64,000 nt of DNA from Butyrivibrio sp. AE2015 (GCF_000420825.1 NZ_ATVR01000004.1:122556-186555); one strand, 5' to 3'; shown: positions 55,856 through 64,000, numbered from the stretch's first letter. The notes: generated by a model from the sequence alone, not told the origin. Made by a program: numbers and translations.

Positions 55856-57121
55856 ATGGCACTTATTAAGAAACCGGTTACCGGAATGAAGGATATTCTG
55901 CCTTCAGAAATGCAGCTTAGAGATTACTGCATCGGGGTTATAAAAAAGACTTATGCAGAATTTGGTTTTACTTCTATAGAGACACCTTGTGTTGAATCAC
56001 TTGCCAATCTTAACAGCAAGCAGGGTGGAGAAAATGAAAAGCTTATCTTCAAAGTTATGAAAAGAGGAGAAAAGCTGAATTTAGAAACTGCCAAGGAGGA
56101 AAATGATCTTACAGATTCAGGTCTTCGCTATGACCTTACTGTTCCTCTTGTTCGTTTTTATGCAAATCATGCAAGCGAACTTCCTTCTCCATTTAAGGCA
56201 CTTCAGATGGGCAACGTTTGGAGAGCTGACAGACCACAGAAGGGCAGATATCGTCAGTTCATGCAGTGCGATATCGATATTCTCGGAGAAGCAACCAATC
56301 TTGCTGAGATAGAGCTTATCCTTGCAACAACAACAACTCTTGGAAGACTTGGATTCAAGGATTTTAAGATAAGAATAAACGAGCGCCGTATTCTTAAGGC
56401 TATGGCTGCTTACAGTGGATTCCCTGAAGAGAGCTACGATGATGTGTTCATAACTCTCGACAAAATGGACAAGATCGGTATCGATGGTGTTTCCGAAGAA
56501 CTTGAAAAAGAGGGCTTTGAAAGAGCATCAATAGACAAATATCTTGATCTTTTCAGAAGTGTTGAAGGTAAGACTGATATCTCAGGTCTTAAGATAATCG
56601 CTGATAAATTAGGTGACTTCCTTGACGCAGAGGTAAGAGAGAGCCTTGAAGAGATCATCACAAGTGTTGATGCTACCAAGACAGCTCAGTTTGAAATGGT
56701 ATTTGATCCTACACTTGTAAGAGGAATGTCCTATTATACCGGCACTATTTTCGAAGTATCAATGCCTCAGTACGGCGGAAGCTGCGGTGGCGGCGGACGA
56801 TATGACAAGATGGTTGGAAAGTTCCTTGGACAGGATACTCCTGCATGTGGATTCTCAATCGGTTTTGAGCGTATCATCATGATCATGATGGATGAAGGCT
56901 TTAAGATCCCTGGGGAGGGAAAGAGAAAGGCTTACCTCATCGAGAAAGGAATCAAGGGAGAGAGACTTTCCGAGATCATCTCAGAAGCTCAGAAAGAAAG
57001 ACTTGAAGGCAATCAGGTTCTTGTTGTTCGCATGAACAAGAATAAAAAGTTCCAGAAACAGCAGCTTTCAGAGCAGGGTTACGAAGATGTTAAGGAGTTC
57101 TATCTCAATCCGCTTAACTGA
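55856..57121 (+). CDS. hisS: Histidine--tRNA ligase
   Basis: A 421-residue class II synthetase charging tRNA-His. Motif 1 region IKKPVTGMKDILPSE, motif 2 ALQMGNVWRADRPQKGRYRQFMQCDIDI, the histidine-specific LVRGMSYYTGTIFEV and motif 3 GGGGRYDKMVGKF with GFSIGFERI are present, plus a C-terminal anticodon domain (about 330-421). That domain and the complete motifs argue against HisZ. Only 78 bases separate it from the previous gene and no T-box leader is visible. Confidence 0.93.
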   Translation: MALIKKPVTGMKDILPSEMQLRDYCIGVIKKTYAEFGFTSIETPCVESLANLNSKQGGENEKLIFKVMKRGEKLNLETAKEENDLTDSGLRYDLTVPLVRFYANHASELPSPFKALQMGNVWRADRPQKGRYRQFMQCDIDILGEATNLAEIELILATTTTLGRLGFKDFKIRINERRILKAMAAYSGFPEESYDDVFITLDKMDKIGIDGVSEELEKEGFERASIDKYLDLFRSVEGKTDISGLKIIADKLGDFLDAEVRESLEEIITSVDATKTAQFEMVFDPTLVRGMSYYTGTIFEVSMPQYGGSCGGGGRYDKMVGKFLGQDTPACGFSIGFERIIMIMMDEGFKIPGEGKRKAYLIEKGIKGERLSEIISEAQKERLEGNQVLVVRMNKNKKFQKQQLSEQGYEDVKEFYLNPLN

Positions 57122-57186
57122 CAGGTCTTTTGCTAAAAACAGCCATTGGCTGTATGAATAAGAGAATAAAAGGGGAGTAAGAAGGT

Positions 57187-57501
57187 ATGATCAGAAAAGG
57201 TTTTAAAATGAAGCTTTATAAGGGGATGGAAAAGGAGTATGAGAAGAGACACAATGAGTTGTGGCCTGAGATGCAGGAAATGATCCACGAGCATGGCGGA
57301 CGCAACTACAGCATATTCCTTGATGAAGAGACAGATGTTCTCTATGGCTATATCGAAATAGAGGATGAAGAACTTTGGGCTAAAGGAGCTGATACAGCTA
57401 TCAACCGCAAGTGGTGGGATTTTATGGCCGACATTATGGAGACCAATCCGGACAATAGCCCTGTAGCTATCGATCTTCACCCGGTATTTCATTTGGATTG
57501 A
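57187..57501 (+). CDS. rhaM: L-rhamnose mutarotase
   Basis: A 104-residue protein of the RhaM family, which interconverts the anomers of L-rhamnose. It has the typical length and the pattern KGMEKEYEKRHNELWPEM (His at the active site), YSIFLDEET, and a WW pair in NRKWWDFM. The ATG follows GGGGAG. No other rhamnose genes are nearby, so it may act on rhamnose or a similar sugar supplied elsewhere, or belong to a broader mutarotase group. Confidence 0.88.
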   Translation: MIRKGFKMKLYKGMEKEYEKRHNELWPEMQEMIHEHGGRNYSIFLDEETDVLYGYIEIEDEELWAKGADTAINRKWWDFMADIMETNPDNSPVAIDLHPVFHLD

Positions 57502-57513
57502 TAGGAGGAAGTT

Positions 57514-58794
57514 TTGGACACTCACGCGATACAGCTCGCAGTATTAATTGTACTTGTTTTGTTATCTGCGTTTTTTTCATCTGCTGAAACAGCCTTTATG
57601 ACTGTTAACAAGGTGAAAATGAAATCCCTTTCTGACGAAGGGAACAAGCGGGCAAAAAGAGTTCTTTCAATTTGTGAAGATACTCAGAAAATATTGTCTG
57701 CAATCCTGATTGGTAACAATATCGTCAACCTCAGTGCATCTGCTTTGATGACAGTTTATGTTACGGATGTATTTGGAAGCTTTGCGATAGGCATTGGTAC
57801 CGGTGTACTTACTTTAGTGGTTCTTATATTTGGAGAGATCATTCCCAAAACTGTAGCGACTGCCTATGCTGAGAAAATGTCACTGTGGTATGTAAATGTT
57901 ATATTGTTTATCATGGCCATAATACATCCTATAAGCTTTATCATAAACGGTATTGCAACACTGATCCTAAGGCTCTTCAGGGTTGATACCAAGAACAAGC
58001 AGACTATGACGGAGACAGAGCTTAAGACTTATGTGGATGTCAGCCATGAGGATGGTGTTATTGAAACCGGAGAAAAAGAGATCATCTACAACGTATTTGA
58101 TTTCAGTGATGCTCATGCAAAAGACATTATGATACCCAGGATCGATATGTGTTGTGTCAGCTCAGATGCTGATTACAATGAGGTAATGAGAGTCTTCCGC
58201 GAGGATATGTACACAAGAATCCCTGTCTATGAAGGCGGAGAGCAGGACAATATCATTGGACTTATAAATGTAAAAGACCTGGTGCTTATTCAGGATAAGG
58301 ACAATTTCAAGATAAAGGACTGTCTCAGAAAAGCTTATTATACCTATGAGTATAAAAAGACTGCCGATCTTCTCATGGAAATGAGAGAAAGAAGCCAGAA
58401 TGTTGCTTTCGTCTTATCAGAATACGGAACTACAGTCGGAATGATCACGCTTGAGGATCTTCTTGAAGAAATCGTAGGTGAGATCAGAGATGAGTATGAT
58501 TCCGACGAGGAAGAACTCATAAGGCATGTAGGCGGCAATAAGTATCTCGTTGAAGGAAACATGAAGCTGGACGACATAAATGATGCTCTTGGAACAGAAC
58601 TTGATTCAGAGGATTATGATTCCATAGGCGGACTTATGATTGAAAAGCTTGACAGATTACCGGGGTATGGTGAGACCGTTACACTTGATAATGGAATTAC
58701 GCTAACAGCCCGTGGAATAAAGCGAAACAGAATTACCAAAGTTCTGTTAACTGCTAATACTGTCGCAAAAGAGGATGAAAAAGAAACACTTTAA
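57514..58794 (+). CDS. HlyC/CorC family (CNNM-CBS) transporter-like protein
   Basis: A 426-residue protein with an N-terminal CNNM (DUF21) membrane domain of three or four segments (1-190; FFSSAETAFMTVNKVKMKSL, GNNIVNLSASALMTV, FGEIIPKTVATAYAEK), a CBS pair (about 200-320; IMIPRIDMCCVSS, IPVYEGGEQDNIIGLINVKDL) and a C-terminal CorC_HlyC domain (about 340-420). The family is linked to Mg or Co efflux. The start is TTG 57514, five bases after a perfect AGGAGG. It follows rhaM by 12 bases. Confidence 0.9.
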   Translation: MDTHAIQLAVLIVLVLLSAFFSSAETAFMTVNKVKMKSLSDEGNKRAKRVLSICEDTQKILSAILIGNNIVNLSASALMTVYVTDVFGSFAIGIGTGVLTLVVLIFGEIIPKTVATAYAEKMSLWYVNVILFIMAIIHPISFIINGIATLILRLFRVDTKNKQTMTETELKTYVDVSHEDGVIETGEKEIIYNVFDFSDAHAKDIMIPRIDMCCVSSDADYNEVMRVFREDMYTRIPVYEGGEQDNIIGLINVKDLVLIQDKDNFKIKDCLRKAYYTYEYKKTADLLMEMRERSQNVAFVLSEYGTTVGMITLEDLLEEIVGEIRDEYDSDEEELIRHVGGNKYLVEGNMKLDDINDALGTELDSEDYDSIGGLMIEKLDRLPGYGETVTLDNGITLTARGIKRNRITKVLLTANTVAKEDEKETL

Positions 58795-58818
58795 TAATTT
58801 ACCAATATATGGTATACT
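58790..58818 (+). promoter_or_regulatory. Predicted extended -10 promoter for scfA
   Basis: TATACT (58813-58818) preceded by TGG gives an extended -10. A weak -35-like TTTAAT lies at 58790-58795, 17 bases upstream. It starts at the corC stop and leaves a leader of about 50 bases before scfA. Confidence 0.5.
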
Positions 58819-58875
58819 AGGTCGATGTAAAAACTCGAAAGTGGAACAGTTCACATTTCAAGTAGGAGGCAATTT

Positions 58876-59022
58876 ATGAAGCACGTAAAGTCATTAGTAA
58901 CAAGAAATCTTAAAGAGTCAATGAAAAAGGGCGGATGTGGCGAGTGCCAGACATCATGCCAGTCAGCATGCAAGACATCTTGCACAGTAGGAAACCAGAG
59001 CTGCGAGCAGCTTAGCAAGTAA
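58876..59022 (+). CDS. scfA: SCIFF ribosomal peptide precursor (six-cysteine)
   Basis: A 48-residue peptide, short enough to be missed by default gene callers. The leader MKHVKSLVTRNLKES is followed by a core with six cysteines (21, 24, 28, 32, 36, 43), including CGECQTSC and ACKTSCTVGNQSC. This is the SCIFF pattern (six cysteines in about forty-five residues), a near-universal Clostridia RiPP precursor whose cysteines are joined by thioether bonds by a radical SAM enzyme. It has a strong AGGAGG (58864-58869) before the ATG. A hairpin terminator separates it from the maturase gene scfB, which lies 106 bases on. Confidence 0.95.
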   Translation: MKHVKSLVTRNLKESMKKGGCGECQTSCQSACKTSCTVGNQSCEQLSK

Positions 59023-59064
59023 TCTAACTGGAAGAATATTGGTTTTTGTAGGATTAAGTTATCG

Positions 59065-59094
59065 GGCAGCGGCCGAGGCCGCTGCCTAGTTTTT
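59065..59094 (+). terminator. Terminator between scfA and scfB
   Basis: A 10-base GC-rich stem GGCAGCGGCC/GGCCGCTGCC (59065-59074, 59077-59086) followed by TAGTTTTT. It probably gives many scfA transcripts and fewer scfB transcripts. Confidence 0.85.
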
Positions 59095-59128
59095 GCACAA
59101 CTCGCAGAGTTTAGTTTTAGGAGATTTT

Positions 59129-60559
59129 ATGATTCACGCTTATAAGAACAACGGTTATAACATTGTTCTGGATGTTAACAGCGGTTCAGTACACGTTGTT
59201 GATGATGTTGTTTTTGATTTAGTAAATATTGTAGAGGAGAAGCTTGCTGCCAAGTATGGTACTGCAGCAGTTTCAGACGGACAGGAAGAGGCTTCAAAAG
59301 AGGATTTTGGATGGCTGTTTGATGAAGTTAAAAAGCTTTCAGAGATAACAGACAAATACTCTGTAGAAGATATCAAAGAAGCAGTAGAGGAGCTTTTAGA
59401 GCTCAGAGCTGCGCAGGTTCTTTATACTGATGATGTATATGAGAACTATGTAGATGAATTCCAGAACAGAGAGACAGTTATCAAGGCTCTTTGCCTTAAC
59501 ATAGCACATGACTGTAATCTCAGATGTAAATATTGCTTTGCCGATGAGGGAGAGTATCATGGAAGAAGAGCTCTCATGACAGAAGAGGTCGGTAAGGCAG
59601 CACTTGATTTCCTTGTTAAGAATTCAGGAAATCGCAGAAATCTCGAAGTAGATTTCTTTGGCGGTGAGCCACTTATGAACTGGGAGGTCGTTAAAAAGAT
59701 CGTTGAGTACGGCCGCCAGATTGAAAAAGAACACAATAAGAATTTCCGTTTCACAATCACAACAAACGGAACTCTTTTAAACGATGAGATCCTTGAGTAT
59801 GTAAATAAGGAAATGGGCAATATTGTCCTTTCTATTGACGGACGTAAGGAAGTTCACGATGCAATGCGTCCTAAGCGCGGCGGACAGGGAAGCTATGATG
59901 AGATAGTTCCTAAGTTCCAGAAAGTTGCAGAGAGCCGTCATCAGCTCAGATACTTTGTAAGAGGAACATTTACTCATAATAATCTTGATTTCTCAGAGGA
60001 TGTTAAGCATCTTGCAGATCTTGGATTTAAGCAGATTTCTGTTGAGCCTGTAGTTGCCAAACCTGAGGACTGGTACTCATTAAAGGATGAGGACATTCCA
60101 AAGCTTTGCGAAGAGTATGACAAGCTTGCCAAGTTCTATCTTGAGAGACAGAAAGAAGGAAAGGGATTTAATTTCTTCCACTTCAACATCGATCTTGAGG
60201 GTGGCCCTTGCGTAGCCAAGAGACTTTCGGGATGTGGTTCAGGATGTGAGTATTTGGGAGTTACACCATGGGGTGATCTTTATCCTTGCCATCAGTTCGT
60301 TGGTAATGAAGACTTCATCATGGGTAACGTATTTGAAGGTATTACCAGACCTGATATTCAGGAAACATTCAAAAAGAGCAATGTTTATTCAAGACCTGAA
60401 TGTGAGAAATGTTTTGCCAGATATTATTGCAGCGGTGGATGTGCTGCAAACGCCTATAATTTCAACGGCAATATCAATACGACATATAAGCACGGTTGTG
60501 AGCTTCAGAGAAAGCGTATCGAGTGTGCGATTATGATAAAGGCGGCTATGGCCGAATAA
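59129..60559 (+). CDS. scfB: SCIFF radical SAM maturase
   Basis: A 476-residue radical SAM/SPASM enzyme. An N-terminal peptide-binding region (1-120) precedes the SAM cluster motif CNLRCKYC (Cys129, 133, 136) and EVDFFGGEPL. The C-terminal SPASM region has many cysteines (GCGSGCEYLGVTPWGDLYPCHQF, PECEKCFARYYCSGGCAANAY, HGCELQR) for two auxiliary clusters. Enzymes of this family install Cys-to-Thr/other alpha- or beta-carbon thioether bonds in SCIFF. ATG 59129 has AGGAG upstream. Confidence 0.95.
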   Translation: MIHAYKNNGYNIVLDVNSGSVHVVDDVVFDLVNIVEEKLAAKYGTAAVSDGQEEASKEDFGWLFDEVKKLSEITDKYSVEDIKEAVEELLELRAAQVLYTDDVYENYVDEFQNRETVIKALCLNIAHDCNLRCKYCFADEGEYHGRRALMTEEVGKAALDFLVKNSGNRRNLEVDFFGGEPLMNWEVVKKIVEYGRQIEKEHNKNFRFTITTNGTLLNDEILEYVNKEMGNIVLSIDGRKEVHDAMRPKRGGQGSYDEIVPKFQKVAESRHQLRYFVRGTFTHNNLDFSEDVKHLADLGFKQISVEPVVAKPEDWYSLKDEDIPKLCEEYDKLAKFYLERQKEGKGFNFFHFNIDLEGGPCVAKRLSGCGSGCEYLGVTPWGDLYPCHQFVGNEDFIMGNVFEGITRPDIQETFKKSNVYSRPECEKCFARYYCSGGCAANAYNFNGNINTTYKHGCELQRKRIECAIMIKAAMAE

Positions 60560-60590
60560 GTTAATAAGCTATATGGGAGGATGTATTACA

Positions 60591-62879
60591 ATGAAACGCT
60601 TAAAGTCAGTTTTAGCGCTTATCATCGTTCTGTTACTGCTGGGGGGAGTTGGATATTCAGCAGTGTACGGACTTGGTGAAGACAAGTCAGGTTCTTTATC
60701 CAGTATCAATTTAGGACTTGATCTTGCAGGTGGTGTCAGCATCACTTATGAAGTTGTTGGAGATGAGAATCCTGATAAGGAGGATATGTCTGATACAATT
60801 TACAAGCTTCAGCAGCGTGTAGATCAGTACAGCACAGAGGCTCTTGTTTATCAGGAAGGTTCTAACAGAATCAATATAGAGATTCCTGGTGTCTCAGATG
60901 CCAATGCAATCTTAGAGGATCTCGGACAGCCCGGTAACCTTTACTTTATTGCCCAGACTGATGCAGAAGGCAATGAAAACTACACATACCACTCAGGATT
61001 TACAGCAGAAGGCAGTCTTGAGACTGATGAAGATGGCAACATTCTTTTTGGTTATGTTCTCAACAAGACACTTGAAGAGCTTCAGGCTGATGGTTCTATA
61101 GTTCTTTCAGGTGATCAGGTATCAGTTGCTCAGGCTGCAGCTCAGCAGGATTCATATGGTTCACAGGAACCTGTTGTTTCTCTTGAGTTTACAGAAGAGG
61201 GCAAGACAGCATTTGCTGAGGCTACCAAGAAGGCATATGCAGCTGGAGAGACAATCGGTATCTACTATGATGGACAGTTCATTTCTGTTCCTAAGGTTCA
61301 GGCAGAGATTACTGATGGTAAGGCCGTTATCACTGGAATGAGCTCATTTGAAGAGGCTCAGAACCTTGCTTCTATGATCAGAATCGGTGGACTTAAGCTT
61401 CAGCTTAACGAACTTAGATCAAATGTTGTAGGTGCTCAGCTTGGTTCAGATGCTATCAGAACATCACTTATTGCAGCAGCTGTAGGCTTCGCTCTTATAG
61501 CAGTTCTGATGATCATATTCTTCAGACTCCTTGGTTTTTCAGCTACACTTGCACTTGCATTCTACTGCGGACTTATGGTATTCCTTCTTTCCGCATTTGA
61601 TATGACACTTACTCTTCCTGGTATAGCAGGTATCATTCTTTCAATCGGTATGGCGGTTGATGCTAACGTACTTGTTTTCTCCAGAATCAAAGAAGAGCTT
61701 GCTGTTGGCAAGACAGTTGATGAAGCTAGAAAGAACGGTTACAACAAGGCTCTTTCATCAATCCTTGATGGTAACATCACAACTCTTATCGTAGCTATCG
61801 TTCTTAGAATTGGTGGAACAGGTTCAATCAAGGGATTTGCTGAGACTCTTATGCTTGGTATCATCCTTTCAATGTTCACAGCTCTTGTAGTTACAAGACT
61901 TATTACTTCAATACTTTATGGTCTTGGACTTGAGAATCCTGTTCTCTACGGTAAGGCAAAGGCAGTTAAGAAATTTGATTTCGTTGGAAAGAGAAGAATA
62001 TTCTATCTCGTTTCATGTGCAGTACTTGTAGTTGGTATCATTACAATGGCAGTTAACGCATCAGCAGGAAAGGGTGCATTCAACTACAGCCTTGACTTCG
62101 TTGGTGGTACATCAACAACAGTTACTTTTGACAGATCTTATGAGCTTGCTGAGCTTGAGAGCACAGTAGCAAATGATATCAAGAGCGCTGCAGGAATCAA
62201 TGAGATTCAGATTCAGACAGTATCTGGCACAAATCAGGTAATCTTTAAGACATCAACTCTTAATGTTTCTCAGAGAGAGGCAGTAGAGGATGTACTTGAG
62301 AGCAATTACGGAGTATCTGCTGATAATGTTGCAGCTGAGACAATCAGTTCAACAATCAGTGGTGAGATGAGATCAAGCGCCATCAAGGCTCTCCTTGTAG
62401 CCCTTATCCTTATGCTTATCTACATTTGGATCAGATTCAAGGATATCAAGTTTGGTGCAGCTGCTATCATCGCCCTTGCACACGATACACTTATTGTAAT
62501 TACAGCTTATGCACTTACAAGACTTTCAGTTGGTAATACATTCATCGCTGTAATCCTTACAATCATCGGTTACTCAATCAACGATACAATCGTTACATTC
62601 GATCGTATCCGTGAGAACCTTCACAATGCAACAAACAGAAAAGAAGAGGCAGAGCTTGTTAATAATAGTGTAGCTCAGACAGTTACAAGAAGTATCTTTA
62701 CTTCAGCAACAACATTCTTCACTGTAGCTGCCCTTTATGTATTTGGTGTAGCAGATATTAAGGCATTTGCACTTCCGCTTATGGTTGGTGTTGTTTGTGG
62801 TACATATTCATCAATCTTTATTGCATCACCAATGTGGTATGATCTTAAGACAAAGTTCAAAACATTGTTTGCAAAGTAA
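60591..62879 (+). CDS. secDF: SecDF fusion, protein-export membrane protein
   Basis: A 762-residue protein uniting SecD and SecF. SecD: LGLDLAGGVSITYEV, an outer P1 domain (about 40-280), GLKLQLNELRSNVVGAQLG, DANVLVFSRIKEELA, GNITTLIVAIVL. SecF: YSLDFVGGTSTTVTF and GYSINDTIVTFDRIRENL. About 12 membrane segments. It uses the proton gradient to aid Sec export. ATG 60591 has GGGAGG upstream. It follows scfB by 31 bases and may share its transcript, which places a secretion factor next to a peptide maturation locus. Confidence 0.95.
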   Translation: MKRLKSVLALIIVLLLLGGVGYSAVYGLGEDKSGSLSSINLGLDLAGGVSITYEVVGDENPDKEDMSDTIYKLQQRVDQYSTEALVYQEGSNRINIEIPGVSDANAILEDLGQPGNLYFIAQTDAEGNENYTYHSGFTAEGSLETDEDGNILFGYVLNKTLEELQADGSIVLSGDQVSVAQAAAQQDSYGSQEPVVSLEFTEEGKTAFAEATKKAYAAGETIGIYYDGQFISVPKVQAEITDGKAVITGMSSFEEAQNLASMIRIGGLKLQLNELRSNVVGAQLGSDAIRTSLIAAAVGFALIAVLMIIFFRLLGFSATLALAFYCGLMVFLLSAFDMTLTLPGIAGIILSIGMAVDANVLVFSRIKEELAVGKTVDEARKNGYNKALSSILDGNITTLIVAIVLRIGGTGSIKGFAETLMLGIILSMFTALVVTRLITSILYGLGLENPVLYGKAKAVKKFDFVGKRRIFYLVSCAVLVVGIITMAVNASAGKGAFNYSLDFVGGTSTTVTFDRSYELAELESTVANDIKSAAGINEIQIQTVSGTNQVIFKTSTLNVSQREAVEDVLESNYGVSADNVAAETISSTISGEMRSSAIKALLVALILMLIYIWIRFKDIKFGAAAIIALAHDTLIVITAYALTRLSVGNTFIAVILTIIGYSINDTIVTFDRIRENLHNATNRKEEAELVNNSVAQTVTRSIFTSATTFFTVAALYVFGVADIKAFALPLMVGVVCGTYSSIFIASPMWYDLKTKFKTLFAK

Positions 62880-62898
62880 TTTAAATAGTATAAACTGT

Positions 62899-62932
62899 TG
62901 GAGATATGGCTTAGCCATATCTCCATTTTTTT
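62899..62932 (+). terminator. Rho-independent terminator after secDF
   Basis: A perfect 12-base stem TGGAGATATGGC/GCCATATCTCCA (62899-62910, 62914-62925), loop TTA, then seven T's. Confidence 0.93.
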
Positions 62933-62992
62933 ATGTAATAGAAAAATGAATCGCAAGCGACATTCTAATTAAACTAGAAAGGATTTCAGATT

Positions 62993-63478
62993 ATGAAAGA
63001 GGCATATTTTGCAGGGGGATGTTTTTGGTGCGTGACACCTATCTATAAGATGTACGGCGTTGATAAGGTTATTTGCGGCTACGCAGGTGGTGATGAAGAG
63101 AATCCAACATACGAGCAGGTTAAGCATCAGGAGACTGGCCATCGTGAAACCATAAAGCTTGTATATGATCCTGAGAAGGTATCATATGATAAGTTACTGG
63201 ATATTTATTTTGCAAATGTAGATCCATTTGATGCTGAGGGACAGTTTATCGACAAGGGATTTTCTTATACTCTGGCAATCTTCTATGGTGATGAAGAGGA
63301 AAAGGCTATTGCCAAGTCCAAACTTGACAAAATAGCAGCAGATTCAGGTAAGGAAACCTTCGTTGAACTGTTGCCTTATAAAAACTTCTATGAAGCAGAA
63401 GAGTATCACCAGGATTACTATCTGAAAAATCCTGAGGCCTTTGAAAAGGAACTCATCGAATCAGGAAGAAAGAAGTAA
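62993..63478 (+). CDS. msrA: Peptide-methionine (S)-S-oxide reductase
   Basis: A 161-residue MsrA, repairing oxidised methionine. The catalytic motif GGCFWC has the active Cys10 (second in-motif Cys13). GYAGGDEENPTYEQV, GHRETIKLVYDPEKVSYDKLLDIYF and FYEAEEYHQDYY complete the family pattern. There is no fused MsrB domain. The start has AAGGA (GAAAGGATTTCAG). The last 22 residues contain no extra Cys, so recycling probably uses Cys13 or an external thioredoxin. Confidence 0.95.
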   Translation: MKEAYFAGGCFWCVTPIYKMYGVDKVICGYAGGDEENPTYEQVKHQETGHRETIKLVYDPEKVSYDKLLDIYFANVDPFDAEGQFIDKGFSYTLAIFYGDEEEKAIAKSKLDKIAADSGKETFVELLPYKNFYEAEEYHQDYYLKNPEAFEKELIESGRKK

Positions 63479-63484
63479 CTTCTA

Positions 63485-63720
63485 CTTCGAAAGCAGTGCC
63501 AATAAAGGTTGCAGTGCATACGCCACCATTGACTGAGCCTGAGTAAAACGCCTTGGTCTGCAAGCCGACGGTGAGGATGATGGGAACAGTAGATTTTATC
63601 TCACCGTCGGATTCAGCATTGTAGCGTTTTCCTCAGAACCCGTCAATGGCAAGCACCTGCGGTGTGGCTAGGTATAAGGGCCTCTGGCTCTGATTCCGAG
63701 AACAGTAGGGGCGTATGAAA
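63485..63720. ncRNA. Candidate structured RNA with a multi-branch fold
   Basis: No credible gene lies here. CCATTGAC (63526-63533) pairs with GTCAATGG (63642-63649). Inside it CTGAG-x-AAAACGC (63539-63551) pairs with GCGTTTT-x-CTCAG (63624-63636), twelve pairs with one mismatch. That stem encloses a small hairpin CTTG/CAAG (63552-63555, 63561-63564) and a perfect 11-base stem CCGACGGTGAG/CTCACCGTCGG (63565-63575, 63600-63610). CACC/GGTG (63654-63657, 63661-63664) follows on the 3' side. The nesting is typical of a large folded RNA. Identity is unknown; HEARO/OMEGA-type RNAs are one untested possibility. Strand is not decided. Confidence 0.6.
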
Positions 63721-63775
63721 TTGAAGCAGCTCGAGACTTGGGATATTGAAAACATAAAGATTTACCTGGCTATAG

Positions 63776-64000
63776 CATGCTGCGAGAGATTTTTCTCGAT
63801 TTTCATGCCTTGTGCATAGGCTTCTGACATGATTTGGAGATTTTTTGCAAGTATCACATGCTTTGTATAGTGGTTCAGACATGTTGTTAGTGATTTTGAT
63901 TTTGACTCAGATACCATGTCTTTGCTTAGTAATTCGACATGCTGTGTCAGATTTTTCTCATAATTTCATGCCTTGAATAGAATCGTTTGGCATGATATCT
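63776..64000. repeat. Array of CATG-bounded degenerate palindromic units, cut by the window edge
   Basis: Four units of 27-28 bases begin and end with CATG: 63804-63831, 63857-63883, 63915-63941, 63967-63994. They share a pattern like CATGCyTTG, TATAG, TTC near the middle, then GACATG or GGCATG. Stretches of 25-31 bases separate them, and those are also related (AGATTTTTCTC in two of them). A further CATG at 63776 suggests a partial unit before. The repeat period is about 52-58 bases, and the array probably continues past the window. Confidence 0.6.

Noticed and set aside
55856..57121. HisZ (ATP phosphoribosyltransferase regulatory subunit) instead of HisS
   Set aside because: All three class II motifs and the C-terminal anticodon domain are present, and no hisG is adjacent.
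63485..63720. Known riboswitch classes (SAM, cobalamin, lysine, TPP, FMN, c-di-GMP)
   Set aside because: None of the conserved core sequences I know is present, and no gene follows within the window.
63643..63882. Minus-strand frame of 79 residues with several cysteines
   Set aside because: It crosses the structured RNA candidate and the CATG array, has no clear ribosome site and matches no family I know.
63776..64000. CRISPR array
   Set aside because: The units differ too much from each other, the intervening stretches are related rather than unique, and no cas gene is present.

Overview
The window looks like a chromosomal segment from a low-GC Firmicute of the Lachnospiraceae, most likely Butyrivibrio or a close relative. 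This rests on the style of the proteins (Lachnospiraceae-type lipoproteins, a MalEFG-like importer without its own ATPase, many GGDEF/EAL proteins), on a SCIFF peptide with its radical SAM maturase, and on the A+T-rich promoters. The assignment is inferred from protein recognition and was not computed. Almost all genes are on the + strand, and no phage, plasmid, insertion sequence with a transposase, tRNA or rRNA was seen.

Layout. 1-1392 (-): a cut-off lipoprotein and a PHP-type histidinol phosphatase. 1500-5700: lower glycolysis (gap, pgk, tpiA) with strong terminators and a heavily folded pgk-tpiA spacer, then a histidine phosphatase. 5800-10900: shikimate kinase, a membrane acyltransferase, an SNF2 helicase and a small unknown protein. 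10965-21408: an anchored binding protein, a YesM-type kinase and a YesN-type regulator, which probably control the nearby ferric/phosphonate/organophosphate-type ABC importer at 17335-21408. A long minus-strand EAL/GGDEF protein and two copies of a GGGGACGGGG palindrome lie among them. 21538-27850: MgtC-like protein, TetR and RpiR regulators, a flavoprotein, then cmk-ispH-rpsA. 28012-29861: cheR, a NusG-II protein and a Gx transporter. 30082-35967: a very long coiled-coil surface protein with 11-residue repeats, two CobW GTPases (one with a huge His/Asp tract, one fused to a YcgQ-like domain) and a PF06541 membrane protein. 36049-44249: rpsT, lepA, hemW, a YfbR-like nucleotidase, a lone pilT, comM and dprA. 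44250-51509: a LacI-controlled operon that imports a sugar and splits it with an intracellular GH35 beta-galactosidase. 51586-58794: a small unknown protein, a degenerate and an intact EAL protein in tandem, hisS, rhamnose mutarotase and a CorC-like protein. 58876-62879: scfA-scfB-secDF. 62993-63478: msrA.

The last 520 bases hold no credible gene. They contain a multi-branched inverted-repeat structure (63526-63649 and flanks) that looks like a structured RNA, followed by an array of CATG-bounded units running off the window end. With the SCIFF locus, the hendecad-repeat protein and the CobW pair, these are the places most worth a second look.

Regulation visible in the sequence includes a gap promoter framed by an inverted repeat, several sigma-A promoters, weak terminators placed after binding-protein and peptide genes (which would raise their dose relative to downstream genes), and a dense operator array before the sugar operon.
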